A stretch of 5,967 nucleotides of DNA from an uncultured Clostridia bacterium (GTDB lineage: Bacteria > Bacillota_A > Clostridia > Oscillospirales > Acutalibacteraceae). Below, in pieces: positions 1 through 5,967 of this stretch (the first letter of the stretch is position 1; each line of letters opens with the position of its first letter). Made by a program: the position numbers and the translations under genes. The stretch is from assembly GCA_937891215.1 (NCBI GenBank), contig CALAEU010000003.1, positions 1-5,967 of the forward strand. Reading direction: 5' to 3'. Under the pieces are notes generated by a model. That model ran no database searches. It saw only the letters and a list, made by a program, of their open reading frames with translations, and was not told the DNA's origin.

Positions 1-3000
1 ACTACTATCATAAGTAGTATCTTCTGGTTTTGTTGTTGGAAGGGTGGTTTCAGGAACTGTTGTATCAGGGACAGTAGTTTCAGGTACACTTGTTTCAGGA
101 ACATTTGTCTCTGGAATGGTAGTGTCTGGAACTGTGGTTTCAGGTGCTGTAGTATCTTCTTCTGAGCCATCTGTCCAGGTAATTGTTTTACCTACCATAT
201 TATCAACACTAGGTCTGTCTGGCGCATAAGTGTGAATTGTGTAACTGTAAGTAACACCTTGTTCAATTGTGTCATCAGTAAATACTAAAACATCACAACT
301 TAAGTAGAGACCCATAAATTGCCATTCGCCATCAGGACCAGTTTTACGCATTACTTTGTAAAGAGATGCGTTTTCATTTGGTGCCCAAGCAAGAGTAACT
401 TGTTTTTTACCATTACCGCTTGGTGAATCTGTTAATTGAACGAACATGTCCTGAATTGGTTCTACAGGACCATTAAGCATAGATTCTGTACCAATATTAT
501 CAAATAAACTGTCTCGGTCAGAAGCTACACCTTTAACACTATAATAATAAGTTACATCTGTAACGATGTCTGTATCAATATAAGTGTATTCGCTGTCTTT
601 GTTTACTGTAGCTAAATATACCCAATCAGTATCTGCAGTTCTTCTGTAAATATCGTAAGTTTCAGCAGTTTCTACACCTTCCCAGAATATTTCAATTCTG
701 TCTGCGTATTCTGTGTTAGCGTATTTTGGAACTGTAAGAACTTTAACTACAGGAACAGGAGGGTGATCCCATTTCACTGATTCAGAGTTGATAGGAATTG
801 AAAGTTTGTTTTCTTTAATTGGTTTAACAGTGTAAATATGGGTTACACCTTGAATTATTTCGTCATCAATGAAGTTTTGTGCTTCTGAAGCAGAAATTGT
901 TGTAAGAAGAATAGGAGAGCCTCCATTATTTGAACGATAAATCTCATAAGAGTCAGAACCGGAAGCAACCCAGGTCAAGTTTACAAATGCAGTGTTTGCT
1001 TCAACATTGTTTTCGAATATTGCATCTATTGAATCAACAGAAACGAAGTTCTTTATACCGTTAATCATATAATTACTTTTTAAATCTCCAGAAACTGCAC
1101 GAACGGTATAAATATATGGTGTTGTGGTAGAATTTTCAGCTGAGTCAATGTATTCAGTAGTTGTTGAAGTACCGAGGTTCTCCCAGGCACCTGTTAGAGT
1201 TCTTCTGAATATAATATAACTTGTTGCACCGCCAACTGCATCCCACGTAACTTTAACACCGGCATCTGTTAAAATTGCATCTTTAAGAATTGGTGTAGCA
1301 AGTACTGTAAGAAGTGAAGTTGAAGTATAACCACTCATATAAGAACCATTTTGTGCTTTTACTGTATAGTAGTATTTAACACCGCTCTGGGCAGTTTTAT
1401 CAAAGTAAACTTTATCTGTGTAATTTTCCGCAATAGTTGTCCACGTACTATCTGTTGAGACTTTTCTGTAAATTCTATAACTTTTAGCACCTGCAATAGA
1501 ATTCCAGGAAACTTTAACTGAACTACCTTGTTCTACTGTATAATCGTTCTTTGCAGTAACGGTAGGTGCTGTAAGGTACATAGAAGAAATACCTTGTGTT
1601 ACGAAGTAACTAGCATAAGAACCATTTATTGCACGTACTGTGTAGGTATATGTTTCGCCAGATTTTTTTGCAGAAGTATCTTTATAAGATGTAGTTTTTT
1701 GATTGTTGATTGTTGCAATTTTGGTCCAGTTAGAACCATTAACACTTTTATAAACATAGTAACCTGTAACCCCGTTCACAGCACTCCAATTAACAGTGAT
1801 ATCACCATTTTTTGCTGTTGCTATTTTTGTAAGTGTTGGAGTTTGAATGTAAAGAGTAGAAATACCTTTTGTGTCATAAGGACTTGAGTTGGTAGCAGTT
1901 GCAGTACGTACTGTGTAAGTGTAAGTAGTACCATTAACAACTTTTTTATCTATAAATGAAGCAGTTGTAGAAGTACCAACTTTTGTCCAGTTCGTTTCGC
2001 CAGTGGCTTTACGATAAATATGGAATAACTTTGCAGAAGCATTTGTGTCTAACCAAGTGATTTTTACACCACCATAAACACTTGATGCAGATTTTAATAC
2101 TGGTGCAGTAGCGTAATTATAACTTACACCTACTGGATCATAAGCACTACCATAAGTACCATTATAAGCACGAACTGTATAAGTGTATTGCCAGTCAGGA
2201 CTGGTTGCAGTTTTGTCTGTATAACTTAAAGTTGCAGGGTCTTTAATTGTAGCGATTTTTTTCCAGTCTGTTGAATCGTTAAGAGAACCGCCTTTTCTGA
2301 AAATTAAGTAGCCCTGGCAACCTGCTACTTTAGACCATTTAATAACAGGGTAAACATTGGTGCTTGCCTGAGGTTGTGTAAGTGTAGGTGCTGAAAGGAA
2401 AATAGTTGTAAGACCAGTTTTATCGTAAAGACTTGTATAAAGATTATCAAAAGCCTTTACTGTGTAAGAATATTTTGCACCACTTGTTACATTTTTATCT
2501 GTATAAGAAGTTGTACCTGCCTTTACATCTGCAACAGTAGACCAATTAGTTTCATTATTTGCTTTTCTGTAAATTCTGTATTTTAAAGCGGTGCTCAAAT
2601 TATTCCATTTAATTACAACGCCATTTTTACTATTGCTTATACCTGTTAATGTAACTTGTTCTTTTCCAAGACGATTAAGTTTTATTGTAAATTCATAGAT
2701 GGTAGATGTATCTATTGTTTCTTCATCACCATCAATAATAGAAGTGTAACATCTTCCGTAATAAGTACCACTCGGATTCGCCTTGAAAGGCCATGTAAGT
2801 GCAAGTGGGGCAGTACCCTTTTCTCCATAAGCGTTTGTAAAACTTGATACAACATTTTCCGGATTGTAATCACTGCTTGAAAAGATTTCTACTGTATAAA
2901 AAGTGTTTTCTTTACCATTACTGAAAAGCATAAAATAAAGAACAGTAGAATTACCGTAAAATGTGTAAGAAGTTTTTGGTGCTGAAAGATTTGAGTCAGT

Positions 3001-3129
3001 TGGAACAATATAACCATAAGTACCTCCTAACTCTTTTTCTGCTGCAAAAGCAGCTACAGAGGAAGTAGCGAAGATAACCATTACAGCAAGAATAATTGAG
3101 ATGGCTCTCATTGAAAGAGAACGTTTCAT
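1..3129 (-). CDS. Secreted multi-Fn3 surface protein, C-terminus cut by window edge
   Basis: This is an open frame of 1043 codons with no stop before the left edge, so the gene continues outside. The start at 3127-3129 has AGGAGG six bases upstream and gives a clear signal peptide: MKR, a hydrophobic stretch at residues 9-21, and an AFA-A cleavage site near residue 29. Residues about 31-158 are a beta-rich region I do not recognise. Residues 159-985 are nine tandem Fn3-like repeats of about 90 residues, most with a W in strand B, Y-x-I-[YF]-R-[KR] and Y-x-Y-T-V-[KR]-A. Residues 986-1043 are a P-[ED]-T-T-V stalk. No catalytic motif is visible. Bacterial Fn3 arrays usually act as spacers or adhesive modules in extracellular enzymes and surface proteins. 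Export is well supported; an adhesin or scaffold role is inference. The missing end could hold a dockerin, a sortase signal, a membrane anchor or an enzyme domain. The gene is divergent from the tetR operon. Confidence 0.93.
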   Translation of the reverse strand, partial: MKRSLSMRAISIILAVMVIFATSSVAAFAAEKELGGTYGYIVPTDSNLSAPKTSYTFYGNSTVLYFMLFSNGKENTFYTVEIFSSSDYNPENVVSSFTNAYGEKGTAPLALTWPFKANPSGTYYGRCYTSIIDGDEETIDTSTIYEFTIKLNRLGKEQVTLTGISNSKNGVVIKWNNLSTALKYRIYRKANNETNWSTVADVKAGTTSYTDKNVTSGAKYSYTVKAFDNLYTSLYDKTGLTTIFLSAPTLTQPQASTNVYPVIKWSKVAGCQGYLIFRKGGSLNDSTDWKKIATIKDPATLSYTDKTATSPDWQYTYTVRAYNGTYGSAYDPVGVSYNYATAPVLKSASSVYGGVKITWLDTNASAKLFHIYRKATGETNWTKVGTSTTASFIDKKVVNGTTYTYTVRTATATNSSPYDTKGISTLYIQTPTLTKIATAKNGDITVNWSAVNGVTGYYVYKSVNGSNWTKIATINNQKTTSYKDTSAKKSGETYTYTVRAINGSYASYFVTQGISSMYLTAPTVTAKNDYTVEQGSSVKVSWNSIAGAKSYRIYRKVSTDSTWTTIAENYTDKVYFDKTAQSGVKYYYTVKAQNGSYMSGYTSTSLLTVLATPILKDAILTDAGVKVTWDAVGGATSYIIFRRTLTGAWENLGTSTTTEYIDSAENSTTTPYIYTVRAVSGDLKSNYMINGIKNFVSVDSIDAIFENNVEANTAFVNLTWVASGSDSYEIYRSNNGGSPILLTTISASEAQNFIDDEIIQGVTHIYTVKPIKENKLSIPINSESVKWDHPPVPVVKVLTVPKYANTEYADRIEIFWEGVETAETYDIYRRTADTDWVYLATVNKDSEYTYIDTDIVTDVTYYYSVKGVASDRDSLFDNIGTESMLNGPVEPIQDMFVQLTDSPSGNGKKQVTLAWAPNENASLYKVMRKTGPDGEWQFMGLYLSCDVLVFTDDTIEQGVTYSYTIHTYAPDRPSVDNMVGKTITWTDGSEEDTTAPETTVPDTTIPETNVPETSVPETTVPDTTVPETTLPTTKPEDTTYDSS
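40..144 (-). repeat. 15-bp tandem repeat encoding a P-[ED]-T-x-[VIL] stalk
   Basis: Seven uninterrupted 15-base units encode residues 996-1030 of the surface protein: PETTV, PDTTI, PETNV, PETSV, PETTV, PDTTV, PETTL. A degenerate continuation (PTTK, then PEDTT) follows towards the left edge. Units differ mostly by single bases. Pro/Thr-rich stalks of this kind are common linkers between extracellular domains and whatever anchors them, and are frequently glycosylated in Gram-positive bacteria. Because the period is a multiple of three, unit gain or loss would change stalk length without breaking the frame. Confidence 0.92.
175..2655 (-). repeat. Nine tandem Fn3-like domain repeats within the surface protein gene
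   Basis: Approximate repeat limits in protein residues are 159-245, 246-341, 342-429, 430-520, 521-611, 612-700, 701-795, 796-889 and 890-985. Each has a hydrophobic-x-W strand (e.g. VIKW, KITW, VNWS, VSWN, VTWD, LTWV, IFWE, LAWA), then I-[YF]-R-[KR] or a variant, then a Y-[TI]-D turn and a closing Y-x-Y-T-[VI] strand. Repeats 1-6 are the most alike and several share an NGxYxS tail and a [TA]-P junction. Repeats 7-9 are more divergent and more acidic. The similarity is visible in the DNA as well: the segments near 1332-1378, 1614-1655 and 2149-2193 all encode the closing strand with related bases. Fn3 assignment rests on motif pattern; boundaries are good to about five residues. Confidence 0.85.
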
Positions 3130-3135
3130 AAATAA

Positions 3136-3141
3136 CCTCCT
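3136..3141 (-). promoter_or_regulatory. Ribosome-binding site of the Fn3 surface protein gene
   Basis: The minus strand reads AGGAGG followed by the six bases TTATTT and then ATG. This is a full-consensus Shine-Dalgarno at good spacing and fixes the start codon at 3129. The next in-frame ATG (residue 7) lacks such a site and would remove the basic N-terminal residues of the signal peptide. Confidence 0.9.
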
Positions 3142-3185
3142 AAAACTATTTGTATGTGAAAGATTTTTTGACAATATATACACGA

Positions 3186-3214
3186 ATTATATCATAATAC
3201 AATATATATTTCAA
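3186..3214 (-). promoter_or_regulatory. Leftward sigma-A-type promoter of the Fn3 surface protein gene
   Basis: On the minus strand a -35 box TTGAAA (3209-3214) is followed by a 17-base spacer and a perfect -10 box TATAAT (3186-3191). TG stands one base before the -10, giving an extended -10. Transcription would start near 3179, giving an untranslated leader of about 50 bases. The -10 lies within a 5-3-5 palindrome, ATTAT-ATC-ATAAT (3186-3198), which could be a binding site or simply AT-rich chance. Confidence 0.8.
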
Positions 3215-3345
3215 GATTTTTTGCCAATTTATAAAGATTTAACAAACTAGTAAAAATTTTCATAAAATATTAGTATTAATTTGTAGAAAAAGAGATTTTT
3301 TGTTAAATTTCATTTGATTTTTTATAAGATGTAGTCACACTTAAC

Positions 3346-3384
3346 AAAAAAACAAGCATATTTTTGGATATGCTTATTTCTGTT
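3346..3384 (-). terminator. Hairpin with T-tract, possible leftward terminator or operator
   Basis: An eight-base perfect inverted repeat, AAGCATAT (3354-3361) and ATATGCTT (3368-3375), encloses a six-base loop. Read on the minus strand, the stem is followed by G and seven Ts (3346-3352), the form of an intrinsic terminator. On the plus strand the sequence after it is T-rich but interrupted (ATTTCTGTTATTTTATTGC), a weaker tail. The stem has only two G-C pairs. Lying between divergent promoters, it does not sit at the end of any gene seen here. It could block antisense transcription, end a short leader transcript, or be a dyad bound by the TetR protein. Confidence 0.45.
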
Positions 3385-3398
3385 ATTTTATTGCTTTT

Positions 3399-3427
3399 TT
3401 TACTTAAAAATGATAAAATTCTATAAT
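3399..3427 (+). promoter_or_regulatory. Rightward promoter of the tetR operon
   Basis: A -35-like TTTACT (3399-3404, four of six consensus bases) is followed by a 17-base spacer and a perfect -10 TATAAT (3422-3427). The transcript would begin near 3434, leaving a leader of about 36 bases with the AAGGAG site. The -10 lies inside the small dyad CTAT-A-ATAG (3421-3429). A further CTAT at 3435-3438 forms a second dyad over the start site, so this is a plausible but weak position for an autoregulatory operator. Confidence 0.65.
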
Positions 3428-3469
3428 AGTGTTGCTATGTGTATATTCAAAAACAAGAAGGAGCATAAA

Positions 3470-4126
3470 ATGGATTCTCAGGAAATGCAATTTCACAAAG
3501 AAGCATTTGATAAAATTCCCGAAGCAAAGCGTAAGAGAGTTTTAGATGCTGCTACAGATGAATTTGCTACTTATGGTTTTGAAAATACATCAATCCAGCA
3601 AATAGCAAAAAAGGCGGAAATAAGTGTTGGTTCGGTGTATAAATATTTTGAAAATAAAGATGAACTTTTTGCTATGGTTGTAAAAGAGAATCTTTCGTTA
3701 CTTGAAGAACTGTTGCTTCACCATTCTTCTTCAGATGAAGATATTATGGTTAAGGCAGAAAGTGTTTTAAAAGAACTTTTAAAATTCGCTAAAAAACACC
3801 CACAGTTAATAAAACTTTACTGTGCCATTACAACGGGTAATAACACAGAGTTTTCGAGACTTTTAGCACAAAGAGTCGAATCAATCTCTGCAAAGGTTTA
3901 CACAGAAGTTATTGAAAAAGCACAGTTGACAGGTGATGTAAGAAAAGATATTGACCCAAAGTTTTTTGCGTTTTTACTTGATAATATTTTTATGATGTTA
4001 CAGTTTTCAACTTCTTGTGATTATTATAAAGAGAGATTTAAAGTTTATTTAGGAGAAGATGTTGAAAACAAAGAAGACTTTATTATTAAGCAGACACTGA
4101 AATTTATAAAGGCGGCGTTCAAATAG
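3470..4126 (+). CDS. TetR/AcrR-family transcriptional regulator
   Basis: The 218-residue product fits the usual TetR size of about 190-220. Residues 18-66 form the N-terminal DNA-binding domain: helix 1 with RKRVLDAATDEFATYGF, then the helix-turn-helix TSIQQIAKKAEISVGSVYKYF (residues 40-60) and NKDELF at the start of helix 4. The rest is a helical ligand/dimer domain that is not conserved enough to name an inducer. The start at 3470 is chosen because AAGGAG (3458-3463) lies six bases before it. The frame is open back to 3410, but that ATG has no ribosome-binding site and precedes the predicted transcription start. TetR proteins usually repress their own operon and neighbours until a small molecule binds. 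Here the candidates are the three genes downstream and the divergent Fn3 gene, which is inference. Confidence 0.93.
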   Translation: MDSQEMQFHKEAFDKIPEAKRKRVLDAATDEFATYGFENTSIQQIAKKAEISVGSVYKYFENKDELFAMVVKENLSLLEELLLHHSSSDEDIMVKAESVLKELLKFAKKHPQLIKLYCAITTGNNTEFSRLLAQRVESISAKVYTEVIEKAQLTGDVRKDIDPKFFAFLLDNIFMMLQFSTSCDYYKERFKVYLGEDVENKEDFIIKQTLKFIKAAFK

Positions 4127-4176
4127 AATGATAACTACCCTAGATTTCATTAGGATTTAAGAAAGGAAGATATTTT

Positions 4177-5250
4177 ATGAAAAAAGTTTTAAGTTTACTT
4201 TTAGCAATTTGTCTTTTGGTTACTGCATTTTCTGTTAATGCTTTTGCAGCAGATAGTTCCGAAGAAGCAAATGCAAATCTTACAAAGGAATACACTGAGA
4301 TTTTTTTAGGTCAGCTTAATCGTGGTGACCTTGATGGTGATAATAAAGTTACTGTTGAAGAAGCTAAGAAGTATTTAAGAGTTGCCGCAAAACTCGATGA
4401 ACCTCAGACTGGTGTTAACTACGACTTAACAGGTGACGGTAAAGTTACTACAGAAGATGCAAGACGCGCTTTAAGAATAGCAAGTGGTCTTGAAATGGGG
4501 GCAACAAATGAAGAAATTTTTGAATACTTCAAAAATGAACTCAACACTGTAAAGTTGGCATTCCCTGGATTTGAAAGGAAAACAACTTCTACTTGTAAAT
4601 CTGCAAAAATAGCAATTAAAAGTGAGCCTGAAAGTATATTGGATACTTCTGAAGTAGAGTTTATTGATTATATAGAAGGCAAAAAGACAATGTTTATACT
4701 TATGGGTAAAAAGGCAGAGTATGAAGAATTGTATGCGGATGCTCTCAAAAAATATGAACCTGTAGTATCTAACAGAGTTGTATCAACAGGTAGCTCAAGC
4801 CATTACAGTTATTTCCCTTTAGCAGGTCGTTCAAACGCTTGTTATTTAAATTATGAAGATATCAAGTCAATTGCAATAAAAGAGAGTAATGGTCAGTTTA
4901 TTATAACATTATCAATGAACAACTATACTTATGATGAGAAAAATCCATACCCTGCAACTGCTTACGAGGATGAGGAAAGACTTAAATTACCTTATGGTAA
5001 AATTTTTAATATCCCACAGTTCAGTGAAGCTGAAGAAATGGATATTACAAATGTAGTTCTCGATAAAGGTAAAGTTGTACTTAAAGTAGATTCACAAACT
5101 GGTAAAATTGATGATGTGGATTATTTCTACCGTTGTTCAGTAACAGGTGTTTTAGTAGAGACTGTTAAAGATAGTTCAGGTAATGAAACTGTTATGACAA
5201 CAACAATGAAAAATGTTATTGAAAATCAGGAATATTTCAAAATGAAGTAG
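4177..5250 (+). CDS. Secreted protein with N-terminal dockerin-like domain and unknown C-terminal domain
   Basis: The product has 357 residues. Residues 1-24 are a signal peptide (MKK, a Leu-rich core, AFA-A cleavage). Residues 50-106 hold two 12-position calcium-loop repeats typical of type I dockerins: DLDGDNKVTVEE (51-62) and DLTGDGKVTTED (83-94), 32 residues apart. Each is followed by a matching helix (AKKYLRVAAKL and ARRALRIASGL). Position 3 of the second loop is Thr instead of Asp/Asn. Dockerins bind cohesin domains in cellulosomes and on cell surfaces, but many clostridial copies have no known partner. Residues about 110-357 are an alpha/beta region rich in Lys, Glu and Tyr with three Cys (140, 222, 320). 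I do not recognise it, and it has no obvious glycosidase or protease motif. The start has AAAGGAAGA upstream. The gene begins 50 bases after tetR and ends 22 before the cyclophilin gene, so co-transcription is likely. Confidence 0.9.
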   Translation: MKKVLSLLLAICLLVTAFSVNAFAADSSEEANANLTKEYTEIFLGQLNRGDLDGDNKVTVEEAKKYLRVAAKLDEPQTGVNYDLTGDGKVTTEDARRALRIASGLEMGATNEEIFEYFKNELNTVKLAFPGFERKTTSTCKSAKIAIKSEPESILDTSEVEFIDYIEGKKTMFILMGKKAEYEELYADALKKYEPVVSNRVVSTGSSSHYSYFPLAGRSNACYLNYEDIKSIAIKESNGQFIITLSMNNYTYDEKNPYPATAYEDEERLKLPYGKIFNIPQFSEAEEMDITNVVLDKGKVVLKVDSQTGKIDDVDYFYRCSVTGVLVETVKDSSGNETVMTTTMKNVIENQEYFKMK

Positions 5251-5272
5251 TATTAATAAGGAGAAAAGAAAG

Positions 5273-5764
5273 ATGTCAAAAGTAAAAGTAACAATGGAAA
5301 ATGGTAAAGATTTTATTATAGAACTTTACCCACAGCACGCACCAATCACAGTTGAAAACTTTGAAACTCTTGTAAAAGACGGTTTTTACGATGGTCTTAC
5401 ATTCCACAGAGTTATAGAAGATTTTATGGCTCAGGGTGGGGACCCTGAAGGTACAGGCTGTGGCGGTAGTGAAAAGAATATTAAAGGCGAATTTAAAATG
5501 AATGGTGTAAACAATACACTTTCACATACCCGTGGAGTTGTTTCAATGGCAAGAAGTATGAATCCGAACTCTGCAAGCAGTCAGTTCTTTATCTGCTATG
5601 GCGATTGTACATTTTTAGATGGACAGTATGCTGCTTTTGGTAAAGTAATTGAAGGTATGGAAACAGTTGATGATTTCCTTAATACTGAAAGAGTAGTTCG
5701 TGGCGGAGAACTTTCATCTCCAGTTACACCAATTGTAATGAAAAAAGCGGAAATTATTGAGTAA
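5273..5764 (+). CDS. Cyclophilin-type peptidyl-prolyl cis-trans isomerase, cytoplasmic
   Basis: The enzyme catalyses cis-trans isomerisation of X-Pro peptide bonds. The 163 residues form one cyclophilin domain of usual bacterial size. Visible motifs are FHRVIEDFMAQGGD (44-57), with Arg46 and Gln54 matching the catalytic Arg55 and Gln63 of human cyclophilin A, then SMAR (91-94), SSQFFI (102-107) and LDGQYAAFG (115-123). The position of human Trp121 is Phe114, as in many bacterial members that bind cyclosporin poorly. There is no signal peptide or lipobox, so it should act in the cytoplasm. AAGGAG (5258-5263) lies nine bases before the ATG. The position between a secreted dockerin protein and a transporter suggests operon membership, but such genes are housekeeping-like and the link may be incidental. 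I give no symbol because ppiA/ppiB naming is not reliable here. Confidence 0.96.
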   Translation: MSKVKVTMENGKDFIIELYPQHAPITVENFETLVKDGFYDGLTFHRVIEDFMAQGGDPEGTGCGGSEKNIKGEFKMNGVNNTLSHTRGVVSMARSMNPNSASSQFFICYGDCTFLDGQYAAFGKVIEGMETVDDFLNTERVVRGGELSSPVTPIVMKKAEIIE

Positions 5765-5805
5765 TCAATAGATATAAAAAAATTTGAAAGAAAAAAGGTG
5801 AAGAA

Positions 5806-5967
5806 ATGAAAATCAATGATTTACTTCATAAGGTTTACGGCACAACACCAAATGACGGAAACCTTCAACCAAAAGAAGCGTTAGCTTATGGTATTGCTGG
5901 TTTTGGTCAGAACTTCATTTGTACAATTATCGGTTCTTACTTAACAATCTTTTTAACTGATGCTCTT
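5806..5967 (+). CDS. Putative GPH/MFS-type sugar:cation symporter, N-terminal fragment
   Basis: Only 54 codons are present before the right edge. The start is supported by AAGGTG (5795-5800) five bases upstream. Residues 22-54 resemble the beginning of glycoside-pentoside-hexuronide (MelB-like, MFS_2) transporters: a short cytoplasmic lead with a KEALAYGIAGFGQNF motif, running into a first membrane helix that ends in YLTIFLTDAL. The family imports sugars or related solutes with Na+ or H+, but this fragment cannot define the substrate. About 20 extra polar residues precede the family-like region. The gene follows the cyclophilin gene by 41 bases without a visible terminator. Another MFS-type transporter subfamily is the main alternative. 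Confidence 0.7.
   Translation, partial: MKINDLLHKVYGTTPNDGNLQPKEALAYGIAGFGQNFICTIIGSYLTIFLTDAL

Larger units (their letters stand above)
3130..3469. other. AT-rich divergent intergenic region, no gene
   Basis: These 340 bases separate the two divergent genes and contain no convincing coding frame. They hold the leftward promoter at 3186-3214, the rightward promoter at 3399-3427, a hairpin at 3354-3375 and three exact copies of AGATTTTTTG (3161-3170, 3214-3223, 3293-3302) with a variant GATTTTTTA at 3316-3324. The stretch 3224-3340 is otherwise featureless AT-rich DNA. An in-frame ATG at 3410 precedes the tetR start, but it lies upstream of the predicted transcript start and has no ribosome-binding site. 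Confidence 0.75.

Noticed and set aside
44..229. Plus-strand frame encoding VSGTV repeats
   Set aside because: It is the antisense of the 15-bp stalk repeat of the minus-strand surface protein gene, and it has no ribosome-binding site.
1528..1887. Plus-strand frame rich in Cys, Ile and Tyr
   Set aside because: It lies wholly antisense to Fn3 repeats 3-5 (mostly 4 and 5), has an unnatural composition and has no family resemblance.
2656..2847. Short plus-strand frame
   Set aside because: It is antisense to the N-terminal region of the Fn3 gene, with no ribosome-binding site and no recognisable motif.
3410..3469. Upstream 20-codon extension of the tetR gene
   Set aside because: The ATG at 3410 lies before the predicted -10 box, lacks a Shine-Dalgarno, and the added residues are not part of a TetR domain; the start at 3470 has AAGGAG at six bases.
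4139..4154. CCTA...TAGG inverted repeat between tetR and the dockerin gene, considered as a terminator
   Set aside because: The stem is only four bases and no T-tract follows, so read-through is more likely.

Overview
The window is AT-rich. Ribosome-binding sites are strong (AGGAGG, AAGGAG), signal peptides are short and end in AFA-A, and both a dockerin-like domain and a tandem fibronectin type III (Fn3) surface protein are present. This combination suggests a low-GC Firmicute of the class Clostridia, probably an anaerobic gut or rumen member of the Oscillospirales/Ruminococcus-like group. That placement is inferred from style and gene content, not from a marker gene.

Layout. Positions 1-3129 (minus strand) hold one very long open reading frame that runs off the left edge. 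It encodes a secreted protein with a signal peptide, an unrecognised N-terminal beta-rich region, nine Fn3-like repeats and a Pro/Thr/Glu pentapeptide-repeat stalk. Its C-terminus, which would show how it is anchored, lies outside the window. Positions 3130-3469 are a very AT-rich divergent intergenic region. It carries a near-consensus leftward promoter, a rightward promoter for the next gene, a hairpin between them and repeated AGATTTTTTG motifs.

On the plus strand from 3470 four genes follow closely in one direction: a TetR-family regulator, a secreted protein with an N-terminal dockerin pair and an unknown C-terminal domain, a small cytoplasmic cyclophilin-type peptidyl-prolyl isomerase, and the first 54 codons of a membrane transporter resembling the GPH (MelB-like) sugar:cation symporters. 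Gaps are 50, 22 and 41 bases. I see no terminator between them, so they may be one operon under the promoter at 3399-3427.

How they may work together (inference). The two exported proteins are divergently arranged and both look like extracellular or cell-surface protein-interaction modules: Fn3 stalk on one side, dockerin on the other. A TetR regulator heading the rightward operon would typically control its own transcription and perhaps the divergent surface gene. The transporter hints at uptake of a small molecule, possibly a glycoside. The cyclophilin lacks a signal peptide, so it is probably a general cytoplasmic folding enzyme, not a dedicated helper of the exported proteins. I saw no mobile element, CRISPR array, tRNA or rRNA. 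The most unusual items are the dockerin protein with no recognisable catalytic domain, the stalk encoded by an exact-period 15-bp repeat, and the hairpin placed between divergent promoters.
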